Shown here piece by piece: positions 4,862 through 11,853 of a stretch of DNA of 29,194 nt. This DNA comes from a virus. The stretch covers positions 1-29,194 of IMG/VR virus record IMGVR_UViG_3300010885_044532; one strand, given 5' to 3'. Position numbers and translations under genes: made by a program. The notes under the pieces are model-generated. The model ran no database searches and was not told the origin of the DNA. It saw nothing but the letters and a program-made list of their open reading frames with translations. The first letter of the stretch is position 1; every line of letters starts with the position of its first letter.

Positions 4862-5402
4862 TCTCTCGTTTGTTGAGAACTACAAAGAGATTCGTAAACG
4901 GTTAAATGGCGGTGGTCAAAAGGCAGTTGTCATCCCGAAGACGGAAGAAGTCGTTGCCCGTAAGGAAGAAGTCGTTGCCCGTAAGGAAGAGGTGGTGACT
5001 CAAAGTTTGATTACCCAGATACAAAATGGGGATCTTACGAAAACAAAAATCTTAAAAGACCCCGTGATGCGGGGCTATCTTCGCAAGTCAACCATTCTTA
5101 AGGAGGGCATTAGCTATCGCGAGGCTCTTCTCAAGGGTGCGGAAGATTTGCCAAAGCGAATGAAGCTTCTGGTTCTCCCGATATTGGAGGAGTCTGATTT
5201 CAGTTGGGAAGAATTGTTCGGCAAGGATCCCGTCACCAATCGCAATGCTAGGACACCGGAAACAGTCAAGGTAAAGTGGGAGATCTTCAGGGAACTTCAG
5301 ACTTACTTGAACATGAATGCGAATCAGATCGCCGCATGGTGCAAGATGGATCATACGTCAGTGGCATATGGGCTTGGTACTTTAAGAAAGAGTAAACGGT
5401 AA
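4854..5402 (+). CDS. Putative DNA-binding protein with DnaA-domain-IV-like C-terminus
   Basis: GTG at 4854 is chosen because AAGGAG (4841-4846) is seven bases upstream; the ORF is open further upstream from 4809. The product is 182 residues. Residues about 31-48 hold a tandem EEVVARK repeat. A basic middle follows, then a C-terminal segment MNANQIAAWCKMDHTSVAYG. This resembles the DnaA domain IV signature, in which ..iG..f..rDHsTV.. contacts the DnaA box. There is no AAA+ ATPase domain, so it is not a DnaA initiator. It could bind DnaA-box-like sites at a phage origin or control transcription (inference). The link to DnaA rests on a short motif. Confidence 0.6.
   Translation: MTDLSFVENYKEIRKRLNGGGQKAVVIPKTEEVVARKEEVVARKEEVVTQSLITQIQNGDLTKTKILKDPVMRGYLRKSTILKEGISYREALLKGAEDLPKRMKLLVLPILEESDFSWEELFGKDPVTNRNARTPETVKVKWEIFRELQTYLNMNANQIAAWCKMDHTSVAYGLGTLRKSKR
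4944..4985 (+). repeat. Tandem 21-bp repeat inside the DnaA-like gene
   Basis: GAAGAAGTCGTTGCCCGTAAG occurs twice head to tail (4944-4964 and 4965-4985), followed by a decayed third start (GAAGAGGTGGTG). The unit is in frame and encodes seven residues (EEVVARK), one heptad. Copy-number changes would lengthen or shorten a helical linker without a frameshift. Confidence 0.85.
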
Positions 5403-5671
5403 TGAAGAAGACAAACGAATTGCTCAACGAACGTGAGACAACTCATGGTGACTTCCTTGAGGTTTCAACCGTGGCGCAGAGCATCAAGGCAGCTATGCGG
5501 CAAGCCCCAAACTGGGAGGCCATAGACCCCCGCATGCAAGAAGCCCTTGACATGATCGGTAACAAAATAGGAAGGTTACTTTCTGGTAACCCCTTCTTTG
5601 ACGATCACTCGGACGACATTGCGGGGTACGCAGAACTACTAAGAAAGGCTGTGAAATGGAACAACTCATAG
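5402..5671 (+). CDS. DUF6378-like phage protein, 89 aa
   Basis: ATG at 5402 overlaps the preceding TAA. The 89-residue product has LLNERETTHGDFLEVSTVAQ, then MRQAPNWEAI, MQEALDMIGNKIGRLLSGNP and DHSDDIAGYAELLRK. This order (E..T.GDF, Q.IK, W..., EALDMI..KI.R.L.G, D.w.DIAGYA.L) is that of the phage family usually labelled DUF6378, whose role is not established. The His/Asp/Glu-rich helical layout recalls all-alpha NTP pyrophosphatase-like proteins, but I cannot confirm that link. Soluble, cytoplasmic, early. Confidence 0.75.
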   Translation: MKKTNELLNERETTHGDFLEVSTVAQSIKAAMRQAPNWEAIDPRMQEALDMIGNKIGRLLSGNPFFDDHSDDIAGYAELLRKAVKWNNS

Positions 5672-5832
5672 GGATCCTCGTGCTTTTACCCGTTGCTTTG
5701 TCCTTGGTCATGGTAAGTCTGCGGATCAGAAAGGAATATCTGTATGGCACTGAGTATGATGTGTTCAGGAGAAACATGTTCTTTGGCACACAAGTGCGTG
5801 ATGTCCCCGAAGAGCGGAACGAAACCAAGTGA
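5656..5832 (+). CDS. Small membrane protein, 58 aa
   Basis: ATG at 5656 lies 16 bases inside the end of the previous gene, and TGA at 5830-5832 overlaps the next start. The product has an N-terminal hydrophobic span, about residues 4-23 (LIGILVLLPVALSLVMVSL), followed by a charged cytoplasmic-type tail (RIRKEYLYGTEYDVFRRN) ending PEERNETK. The topology (short N-terminus, one helix, basic flank) fits a signal-anchor protein. A holin or membrane-associated role is possible, but no family is recognised. Confidence 0.65.
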   Translation: MEQLIGILVLLPVALSLVMVSLRIRKEYLYGTEYDVFRRNMFFGTQVRDVPEERNETK

Positions 5833-6320
5833 CAATCAGGGATGGTTCATTGACGAACCATATTGGCGAGATGGAACAGCAAGTCCTACCCTCTGCGACT
5901 GGTACTGGCCCAAAAAAGAAAAGGGCAACACCTCGTTACCTTACACGGACGTGGATCGAAGGATCGCAACTGATTCTTTGTACGAACGAACAACAGTTCA
6001 AGAGGGTTCTAAAGAAGACTGGGCAGAAGGATGACCTCTTCCTAGACGATGGAGCCCTCGCCATGACGCATAGCTTCAAGCATAACAATGATTCGTTATG
6101 CATTGTGTGCATGCCTATCTACAATGATATGGAAGCGGCAGATGTGATCGGGCTACTGGTGCATGAAGCCGTGCATGTTTGGCAGTATCATTGCGAATAC
6201 ATTGGCGAAACAAAGCCAGGCGAAGAGCAGGAAGCATACTGTATCCAAGCGATTACAACCTTCTTGTTTCGTGACTATCTCAGACAGAGGGGGATCGAGG
6301 ACGATGGAAAGACAAGCTGA
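5829..6320 (+). CDS. HExxH-containing putative metalloprotein, up to 163 aa
   Basis: GTG at 5829 overlaps the previous stop (GTGA); ATG at 5871 would give a 149-residue alternative. The product contains PRYLTRTW early, CIVCMPIYND in the middle and then LLVHEAVHVWQ, an HExxH zinc-binding motif. A conserved-looking GEEQEAYCIQAI follows about 18 residues later, where a Glu could be the third ligand, as in gluzincin-type peptidases. I associate the HEAVHVWQ...GE..P..EQEAYCIQ layout with uncharacterised tailed-phage proteins. A peptidase activity is possible but undemonstrated. No signal peptide. Confidence 0.7.
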   Translation: MTIRDGSLTNHIGEMEQQVLPSATGTGPKKKRATPRYLTRTWIEGSQLILCTNEQQFKRVLKKTGQKDDLFLDDGALAMTHSFKHNNDSLCIVCMPIYNDMEAADVIGLLVHEAVHVWQYHCEYIGETKPGEEQEAYCIQAITTFLFRDYLRQRGIEDDGKTS

Positions 6321-6513
6321 TCCTGTAACCATAGACCATATCATTGAACTTCGTAGAGAGATCGCTCGGTTGGAGAAAGAAGTTCAGAACTATAAGAACT
6401 ATGTCTCTATGGTGTACAACACCATGATCGAGATCCGAATGATTCTCCGGCATTGTGACGAGCCTAATCAGGCTGTACTTGATGCAATAAATACTGCAAT
6501 CAAACGATTGTGA
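6304..6513 (+). CDS. Small coiled-coil protein, 69 aa
   Basis: ATG at 6304 with GAGG just upstream; the frame is open from 6163 but that part lies inside the HExxH gene. The product begins MERQADPVTIDHIIELRREI and continues with a heptad-like helix (ARLEKEVQNYKNYVSMVYN), then a second helix. It is likely an all-helical oligomerising protein. No family recognised. It closes the cluster of small early genes before a 57-base gap. Confidence 0.6.
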   Translation: MERQADPVTIDHIIELRREIARLEKEVQNYKNYVSMVYNTMIEIRMILRHCDEPNQAVLDAINTAIKRL

Positions 6514-6515
6514 TC

Positions 6516-6544
6516 TTGACAAGAAAGACACAGCCTCCTAGCTT
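6516..6544 (+). promoter_or_regulatory. Weak candidate promoter before the replication module
   Basis: A perfect TTGACA (6516-6521) is followed after 17 bases by TAGCTT (6539-6544), a poor -10 match (3/6). It sits in the 57-base gap before the gene at 6571, which is the only gap of that size ahead of the replication genes. A boxless activator-dependent promoter would look like this, and so would chance. Confidence 0.25.
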
Positions 6545-6570
6545 GCGTCTTCATACGGAGAAAGAAAGCC

Positions 6571-6885
6571 GTGACGGTATACATAACACAGGAAATGAGA
6601 GGCAGAGATCTATCCGATGCTTTAGAGTTCGGTGATCTCGATGTCATCATTCCTGCAAAAGATCAGATCAGTCTATCTGCAATGCCGACAGTAAGGCGTA
6701 TGCAGAGAAAGCTTGCGAAGTTTACAGATGAGGATTTCTTGGTGCTTGCCGGAGATCCGGTCTGCATTGGAATAGCTTGCGCTCTTGCGGCAGCAGCCAA
6801 CAGAGGTAAGTTTAAGGTTCTGAAGTGGGACAGAATTGATAACAGATATTATCCCATTCAGGTCAGTCTATACGGAAAGGAGTAG
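6571..6885 (+). CDS. Conserved phage protein, 104 aa (QEMRGRDLSDA type)
   Basis: GTG start at 6571 with GGAGAAAG upstream. The product has VYITQEMRGRDLSDALEFG, DVIIPAKDQISL, PTVRRMQRKLAKF, LVLAGDPVCIGIACALAAAA and LKWDRIDNRYYPIQV. I recognise this block order from an uncharacterised protein found in many podovirus genomes next to replication genes. The GDP..IGIACA segment is Gly/Ala-rich and may form a nucleotide or ligand pocket (inference). Function unknown, but the close spacing to the next two genes suggests a shared transcript with the DNA replication proteins. Confidence 0.8.
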   Translation: MTVYITQEMRGRDLSDALEFGDLDVIIPAKDQISLSAMPTVRRMQRKLAKFTDEDFLVLAGDPVCIGIACALAAAANRGKFKVLKWDRIDNRYYPIQVSLYGKE

Positions 6886-6888
6886 AAA

Positions 6889-7446
6889 GTGTCCTTACTT
6901 AACAGCCTAGAAGAATACGCAACCGATGTTGCGAAGATGAATGAGACTGGGTTGTCTCGCGTGTCAGCACTTGTACGCAAACAGCTTACTCTTGAGAAGC
7001 GCGTCGAGGATCTTGAAGAAGAACTCAAGGCGGCAAAAGAAAACCTCCGCACGGTAGCGGAGCAAGATCTTCCAATGGCCCTACATGAGATGGGCATGAA
7101 AGAAGTAAAGATGGATGACGGCAGTATTGTATCTGTCGCCAACTTCTATAATGTCTCGATCCCCAAAGACAAAACAGAAGAGGCCTTCGATTGGCTTCGC
7201 CTGAATGGTCACGGTGATCTGGTAAAGAATGTTGTGTCAGCTACGTTTGGTCGGGCTGAAGATAACAGAGCGAAAGATCTTATCGGGAAGCTTTCCGATG
7301 AGGGTTATGCAGTAGCGCAGAAGCAGTGGGTCGAGCCAATGACGCTCAAGGCTTTTGCAAAGGAACAGGTTGAGCAGGGAACAAACATCCCTACCGAATT
7401 GTTCGGTTTGTACATTGGCGAAAAAGCGAAAGTCCGGAGAAAGTAA
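6889..7446 (+). CDS. Conserved phage protein, 185 aa, coiled-coil N-terminus
   Basis: GTG start at 6889, supported by GGAAAGGAG upstream. Residues about 15-65 form a likely coiled coil (RKQLTLEKRVEDLEEELKAA). A mixed domain follows with LHEMGMKEVKMDDGS, a SVANFYNVSIPKDK segment and WLRLNGHGDLVKNVV. The C-terminal third (VEPMTLKAFAKEQVEQG) precedes LFGLYIGEKAKVRRK with a basic end. I associate this architecture with an uncharacterised phage protein that usually lies just before the ssDNA-binding-like gene, as here. No catalytic residues evident. Confidence 0.75.
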   Translation: MSLLNSLEEYATDVAKMNETGLSRVSALVRKQLTLEKRVEDLEEELKAAKENLRTVAEQDLPMALHEMGMKEVKMDDGSIVSVANFYNVSIPKDKTEEAFDWLRLNGHGDLVKNVVSATFGRAEDNRAKDLIGKLSDEGYAVAQKQWVEPMTLKAFAKEQVEQGTNIPTELFGLYIGEKAKVRRK

Positions 7447-8250
7447 ATGGCTAAGAATGCTGTTGCAGTATCGCAACCCACATCAGGTGCGGTTGCTATG
7501 ATTGGTGGAATGGATCTTGAACAGTTCGCGGGTGCGGGCATGCAAGAAGTTAAGGCTACGGATCTCGCGATTCCGTTCCTTCGCATTCTTGCTCAGCTCT
7601 CACCGCAAGTGAACAAGCGCGATGGCGCATACGTTCAGGGCGCAGAGGCAGGTGACATCTATCACACGGTCTCGAACACAGCCCTCAAGGGTGCCGATGG
7701 TATCACGGTTGTTCCGTGCTACTTCCAACATCGCTATCTTGAATGGAAGCCTCGTGAAAAGGGCGGAGGTTTTGTCGGAAGCCATCGTGCTGATGATGCC
7801 ATCGTGAAGTCAACACGTCGCGATGATCGCGGCAATGATGTTCTTCCAAATGGAAACTATCTCGTCAACACGTACCAGTTCTTTGTGCTTCTTCTCACAG
7901 AGGAAGGCCCACATCGTTGCATGGTTGCGATGTCAAGCTCGCAGGTTACCAAGGCAAAGAAGTGGCTGACGGTTATGGAGAGCCAGACTTTCCGTAGCTC
8001 GACAGGAAACCTTCTCACCTACCCGATGTTCTACAACAAGTATCGGATGGTCACTGTGCCACAGCAGAACGACAAGGGTTCATGGTACGGTTGGGAAGTC
8101 CAGAAGATCGGGCCTCTTGAAGAAAGCGAAGCGCACATCTTCCAGATGGGTGCGATGTTCATGAAGTCGATTAGTGCAGGTGATGTTGTGGTTCGTGAAG
8201 ATCACGAAGAACATTCTTCTTCACAGCCTTCGCACACTGACGTGTTCTAA
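7447..8250 (+). CDS. Probable single-stranded DNA-binding protein, 267 aa
   Basis: ATG at 7447 starts directly after the previous stop. The product has a flexible N-terminus, an ATDLAIPFLRILAQLSPQV segment, GDIYHTVSN, VVPCYFQHRYLEWKPRE and many aromatic residues in a beta-rich core. The last 25 residues are Asp/Glu/Ser-rich and end THTDVF-like (HTDVF). Acidic tails with a terminal Phe are the hallmark of bacterial SSB and T7 gp2.5, where they contact polymerase and helicase. The size and location just before primase, helicase and polymerase genes support an SSB role. I cannot name a confirmed family; a recombination-type annealing protein is the main alternative. Confidence 0.55.
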   Translation: MAKNAVAVSQPTSGAVAMIGGMDLEQFAGAGMQEVKATDLAIPFLRILAQLSPQVNKRDGAYVQGAEAGDIYHTVSNTALKGADGITVVPCYFQHRYLEWKPREKGGGFVGSHRADDAIVKSTRRDDRGNDVLPNGNYLVNTYQFFVLLLTEEGPHRCMVAMSSSQVTKAKKWLTVMESQTFRSSTGNLLTYPMFYNKYRMVTVPQQNDKGSWYGWEVQKIGPLEESEAHIFQMGAMFMKSISAGDVVVREDHEEHSSSQPSHTDVF

Positions 8251-8261
8251 TTATCAGGGAC

Positions 8262-8284
8262 GGGGGAGGCTATGTACCTCCCCC
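8262..8284 (+). promoter_or_regulatory. GC-rich hairpin at the primase 5' end
   Basis: GGGGGAGG (8262-8269) and CCTCCCCC (8277-8284) form a perfect 8-bp stem with a 7-base loop (CTATGTA). The loop contains an in-frame ATG (8272-8274), and the 5' arm contains a GGAGG ribosome-binding sequence. No T-run follows, so it is not a classical terminator. It lies 12 bases after the SSB-like stop. It could block initiation at ATG 8272, act on transcript stability, or pause transcription. Confidence 0.7.
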
Positions 8285-8301
8285 ACATCTGGAGCCTAAT
8301 C

Positions 8302-9831
8302 GTGGATCTTAGCCAAGAATTTTTTGACCTCTTCGTGGGGAGCGACATTGCTCACGGCACGTTCGAGATCAATGCCGAAAGAGTGACAGATGGCAAACGG
8401 CAGGGGACTGCTCGCGTCATTCGCGAGGCTACGACAATTGATCATTGGCGCAGTCATCTCGATGGCAAGACTGGCCTCGGCATTATTCCAATCACAAGCC
8501 AGAACAACGTCCGGTGGTGCGCCATCGATGTCGATGTCTACAGTCTTGACCATGCCGCTCTCGCACGGAAACTTCAGCTACTCAATATCAATGGTGTACT
8601 CTGTCGCTCTAAGTCCGGAGGTGGACATCTATACTTTTTCTTATCGCAGTCCATCCCTGCGGGGGATGCTATGGCGAAGCTCGGATCTGTGGCATCTTTC
8701 CTCGGCTACGGAAACTGCGAGATTTTCCCGAAGCAGTCGTCTATCCTTCTTGAGCGGGGGGACACAGGCAACTTCCTCAACATGCCATACTTCGCAAGTG
8801 GGCGAAGCACACGCTATGGATTCGATGGAACCGGAGCCAGTCTCAGCGCATCTGAGTTCGTCGATTTTGCCAAGTCAAAGATCCTGACACCGGAAGAGTT
8901 CTTCGCAATTAAGACACGCGATGATACTCACGATCAGACTTTGCCGGAAGGCCCGCCTTGCCTACAGCACCTTGCATCGCAGGGCTTTGGTGAAGGCAGT
9001 CGTAACAATGCTCTTTTCAATCTCGGTGTGTATGCGCGTCAAGCGAACCCAGAAGGTTGGGAAGATCAAGTCAGAACTATGAATGACAAGATGGTCATTC
9101 CTCCTCTCGCCCTGCGCGAAGTCGATGTTGTTATTAAACAGCTTAAGAAGAAAGAGTATTTCTATAAGTGCAACGATCAGCCTATCGCTTCGTTCTGCAA
9201 CAAGGAAATCTGCAAGACCCGCAAGTTCGGTGTCGGTGAGGGCAATGCAACAGTGGACATTGGTTCACTGACAAAGATCAATGGTGATCCGCCAATCTGG
9301 ATCATGACTGTGGACGGAGAACGTCTTGAACTCAGCACTGATGCCCTTCACTCACAGACCTTCTTCCAGAAGGCATGCATCTCACAGATCAATAAGTTCC
9401 CGCCGATGATGAGCGCACCTGCATGGCAACGCCGTGTGTCTGCACTGCTTGCATCTGCTACGGTTGTCGAGGTTCCGCCAGACACAACCACTCGCGGTGA
9501 GTTCGAAGATCTCTTTACATCGTTCTGCTGTGATCGCGCTCGCGGTAACGAGCGTCAGGAAATCCTGCAAGGCATTGCCGTGTGGACAGATCGCCGTGTC
9601 TTCTTTCAGATCAAGGATCTCAAGAAGCATCTCTCCGTTAATGGTTTCACAACATACACTTCAAACAAGATCGGTCTCATTCTCAAAGAGATCGACGGAG
9701 CAGACAAGTCGTTCTGGAATATCCGTGGCAAAGGTGTGCATGTGTGGAGCGTCCCAGAAGAATACTTCGGAGAGAACGTGGTTACACAGAAGCGTGACTT
9801 CCCTGCAATGCGTGGCGAGGATCTGCTCTAA
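8302..9831 (+). CDS. TOTE-type archaeo-eukaryotic primase, about 509 aa
   Basis: The product synthesises primers for phage replication. GTG at 8302 is preferred because GGAG (8291-8294) is seven bases upstream. ATG at 8272 (519 aa) has GGAGG only two bases away and lies inside a hairpin. Numbered from 8302, the AEP core has CAIDVDVYS (metal ligands D76 and D78), KSGGGHLYFF (H109) and EIFPKQ near 145, as in the TOTE-conflict primase domain. The second half has PPCLQHL with C220, a GSRNNALFNLG motif, then C290, C299 and C304 (CNDQ, FCNKEICK), a possible metal or Fe-S site. The C-terminal 200 residues are not assigned. The gene is coupled to the helicase by TAATG. Confidence 0.8.
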   Translation: MDLSQEFFDLFVGSDIAHGTFEINAERVTDGKRQGTARVIREATTIDHWRSHLDGKTGLGIIPITSQNNVRWCAIDVDVYSLDHAALARKLQLLNINGVLCRSKSGGGHLYFFLSQSIPAGDAMAKLGSVASFLGYGNCEIFPKQSSILLERGDTGNFLNMPYFASGRSTRYGFDGTGASLSASEFVDFAKSKILTPEEFFAIKTRDDTHDQTLPEGPPCLQHLASQGFGEGSRNNALFNLGVYARQANPEGWEDQVRTMNDKMVIPPLALREVDVVIKQLKKKEYFYKCNDQPIASFCNKEICKTRKFGVGEGNATVDIGSLTKINGDPPIWIMTVDGERLELSTDALHSQTFFQKACISQINKFPPMMSAPAWQRRVSALLASATVVEVPPDTTTRGEFEDLFTSFCCDRARGNERQEILQGIAVWTDRRVFFQIKDLKKHLSVNGFTTYTSNKIGLILKEIDGADKSFWNIRGKGVHVWSVPEEYFGENVVTQKRDFPAMRGEDLL

Positions 9832-11333
9832 TGCACATTATCCTTGGCCCCCCAGGCACGGGCAAGACAACAAAGCTTTTGACATTAGTCGAAGGTTATC
9901 TTGAATCCGGTGTTCCGCCAGATCGTATTGGTTACTTCGCCTTCTCTCGTCGTGCGGCGCACGAGGCAATCACTCGTGCGGCAACTCGTTTTAAGAAAGA
10001 CGCGAAGCAGTTCCCGTACTTTCGCACACTGCACAGTCTTGCCTTTCGTCAGATGCAGATCTCACCGCGCAACATCATGACGCGCATGCATTACGATGAG
10101 GTTTCAGAGTGGCTGAAGATCCCGCCATTTCATGGGTTCGAGGTTGAGGAAGGGCCGTTCGTAGACTTCGGTCTCGGTGACAAGTATCTTGAAGTCATAG
10201 ACATGGCTCGTATCTGTTGCATCCCGTTGAAGGATGCGTACCTCCGGTCTGGCGCACACAAGCGCGTGGATTGGTCGATGATCGAGATGGTTGATCGCGC
10301 CCTCAAGAAGTTCAAGGCATCGAAGAATCTCTTCGACTACACCGACATGCTCGAACAGTTTGTTGCTCACGATCTCGCACCATCACTCGACGTGGCATTC
10401 ATCGACGAGGCACAGGATCTTTCCCCGCTTCAGTGGAAGATGGCAGATCTCATCGAGAAGGCATCAAAGGAAACATACATCGCAGGTGATGACGATCAGG
10501 CTATCTATCGTTGGGCAGGTGCTGATGTGGAATACTTTATCCGTCTCGACGGTAAGATTCAGGTCTTGGATCAGAGCTATCGTATCCCGCAGACGCATCA
10601 CCAGATCTCACAGCAGTTAATCAACCGCGTATCATCTCGTCGCCCGAAAGAGTTTCGTGCGCGTGAAGAGAATGGTTCTGTGGTGTGGCATCCAGACAGC
10701 ATCTCCGTCGATCTTACTGAAGGATCATGGCTTCTGCTCGCTCGCACAAAGCAGATGGTCAAGCACCTTGAGGAAGAGGTAAAGGTCAAAGGACATTTGT
10801 ACACGAGCAAGCTCACAGGAAGTGCGGTATCCGATGTCATGCAGGCCATCGAGATCTGGGAAGATCTCCGTGCAGGCGGATCGCGGATCGCTCAGGATGT
10901 ACGCATTGCGTACAAGTACATGGAGCTTCGATCTCAGGTAGCGCACGGCTTCAAGACTATCCCGAATGTAGACGAAGACAGGCTTCTCAACATCAACGAT
11001 TTAAAGCAGGAGTTCGGTCTCTTGCATGACGAGCCATGGTCAACGGGCCTCCGTCGTATTCCTGTAGAATACAAGCAGTATCTTGAAGCCTGTATCAAGA
11101 AGGGCGAAAAGATAGGTGGAAAACCCCGCATCCACATATCCACTATCCATGGAGCAAAGGGGGCCGAAGCAGATAATGTTCTTCTGCTTACGGACTATTC
11201 TCCTCCGGCAAAGGCGATGCAAGAAAAGCATCACGCTGATGATGAAAAGCGTGTATTCTATGTCGGTCTAACGAGGGCGAAGCAGAACCTTCACCTTGTC
11301 CATCCAATGTTTACTGCGGGGTTCAAGCTATGA
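9831..11333 (+). CDS. UvrD/Rep-like superfamily 1 DNA helicase, 500 aa
   Basis: ATP-dependent DNA translocase/helicase. ATG at 9831 overlaps the primase stop. The Walker A box GPPGTGKTT is at residues 6-14. Motif Ia is FSRRAAHEA, motif II FIDEAQDLSP (D192/E193), motif III GDDDQAIYRWAGAD near 220, motif IV DQSYRIP near 246, motif V STIHGAKGAE near 437, and motif VI YVGLTRAKQ near 475. All signature motifs of SF1A are intact. At 500 residues it is shorter than host UvrD (about 720), with reduced insert domains, as in phage Dda-like helicases. With no DnaB-type helicase in the window, it may be the main fork helicase or a recombination helicase (inference). Confidence 0.92.
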   Translation: MHIILGPPGTGKTTKLLTLVEGYLESGVPPDRIGYFAFSRRAAHEAITRAATRFKKDAKQFPYFRTLHSLAFRQMQISPRNIMTRMHYDEVSEWLKIPPFHGFEVEEGPFVDFGLGDKYLEVIDMARICCIPLKDAYLRSGAHKRVDWSMIEMVDRALKKFKASKNLFDYTDMLEQFVAHDLAPSLDVAFIDEAQDLSPLQWKMADLIEKASKETYIAGDDDQAIYRWAGADVEYFIRLDGKIQVLDQSYRIPQTHHQISQQLINRVSSRRPKEFRAREENGSVVWHPDSISVDLTEGSWLLLARTKQMVKHLEEEVKVKGHLYTSKLTGSAVSDVMQAIEIWEDLRAGGSRIAQDVRIAYKYMELRSQVAHGFKTIPNVDEDRLLNINDLKQEFGLLHDEPWSTGLRRIPVEYKQYLEACIKKGEKIGGKPRIHISTIHGAKGAEADNVLLLTDYSPPAKAMQEKHHADDEKRVFYVGLTRAKQNLHLVHPMFTAGFKL

Positions 11334-11629
11334 CCGAGATGCCAGAAGAGATGACGGAAGAACGGATACATGCTCAGATGAAGATTCAGTCTCTGATGAA
11401 TGTTCTTATTCGTTCCATGGTTGATCGCGTCTCGACCCATGTTGAAGACGAGTTCGAAGATATCATTGAAGAAGATGAACTCGATATCATCATTGCCCTT
11501 TCTTTTCTCCGTGGCGCGGTGGACATCGCCCTGTACAACGAGGTAGAGAAGACTGAGTTCATGAGACTATGTAGCGAGATCTTCGACTCTATGTTTCTAC
11601 ACTTCAGTACTCCGGCAGGGAACGCATGA
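11330..11629 (+). CDS. Hypothetical acidic helical protein, 99 aa
   Basis: ATG at 11330 overlaps the helicase stop (ATGA). The product is strongly acidic and helical (EEMTEERIHAQMKIQSLMN, VEDEFEDIIEEDELDIII), with a mildly hydrophobic second half (IIALSFLRGAVDIALYN). Acidic helical proteins between replication genes can be protein-protein adaptors or DNA mimics. No family is recognised and no test in the sequence separates these. It overlaps the next start by four bases. Confidence 0.65.
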   Translation: MTEMPEEMTEERIHAQMKIQSLMNVLIRSMVDRVSTHVEDEFEDIIEEDELDIIIALSFLRGAVDIALYNEVEKTEFMRLCSEIFDSMFLHFSTPAGNA

Positions 11630-11853
11630 TAACCGCAGTATGCGAGTGCAAGAAAGAAGCCCTAGAAACAACGACTCAGAAATTGTCAAACGGATGGCCC
11701 ATCTGCGGATGCGGTCAGTTTATGAAGGTAACTAGAAATGAATTGGTTCGTGAAGCCGCCGGAAACAGAATGGGTGATGCCAACAGAGATTCCAGATCTG
11801 TCCGGAGCAACGACAATCTGCATCGACCTAGAAACATTCGACCCAGATCTTAA
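11626..11853 (+). CDS. Small zinc-ribbon-like protein, 75 aa, overlapping polA
   Basis: ATG at 11626 overlaps the preceding stop. The first 38 residues include VCECKKEA (C6, C8) and PICGCGQFMKV (C27, C29), a CxC-x18-CxC arrangement suited to one zinc ion. The frame then runs 116 bases into the DNA polymerase gene in a different frame before its stop at 11851-11853. That tail is basic (RSVRSNDNLHRPRNIRPRS). Either the tail is real and useful for nucleic-acid binding, or only the N-terminal ribbon is under selection. The product may partner with the polymerase (inference from position). Confidence 0.6.
   Translation: MITAVCECKKEALETTTQKLSNGWPICGCGQFMKVTRNELVREAAGNRMGDANRDSRSVRSNDNLHRPRNIRPRS

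Noticed and set aside
5744-6034. 96-codon + strand frame with several cysteines
   Set aside because: It overlaps the small membrane protein and the HExxH gene, which both have coupled starts and coherent features.
8262-8284. Rho-independent terminator after the SSB-like gene
   Set aside because: The stem is strong but no T-run follows on either strand, and the next gene starts immediately.
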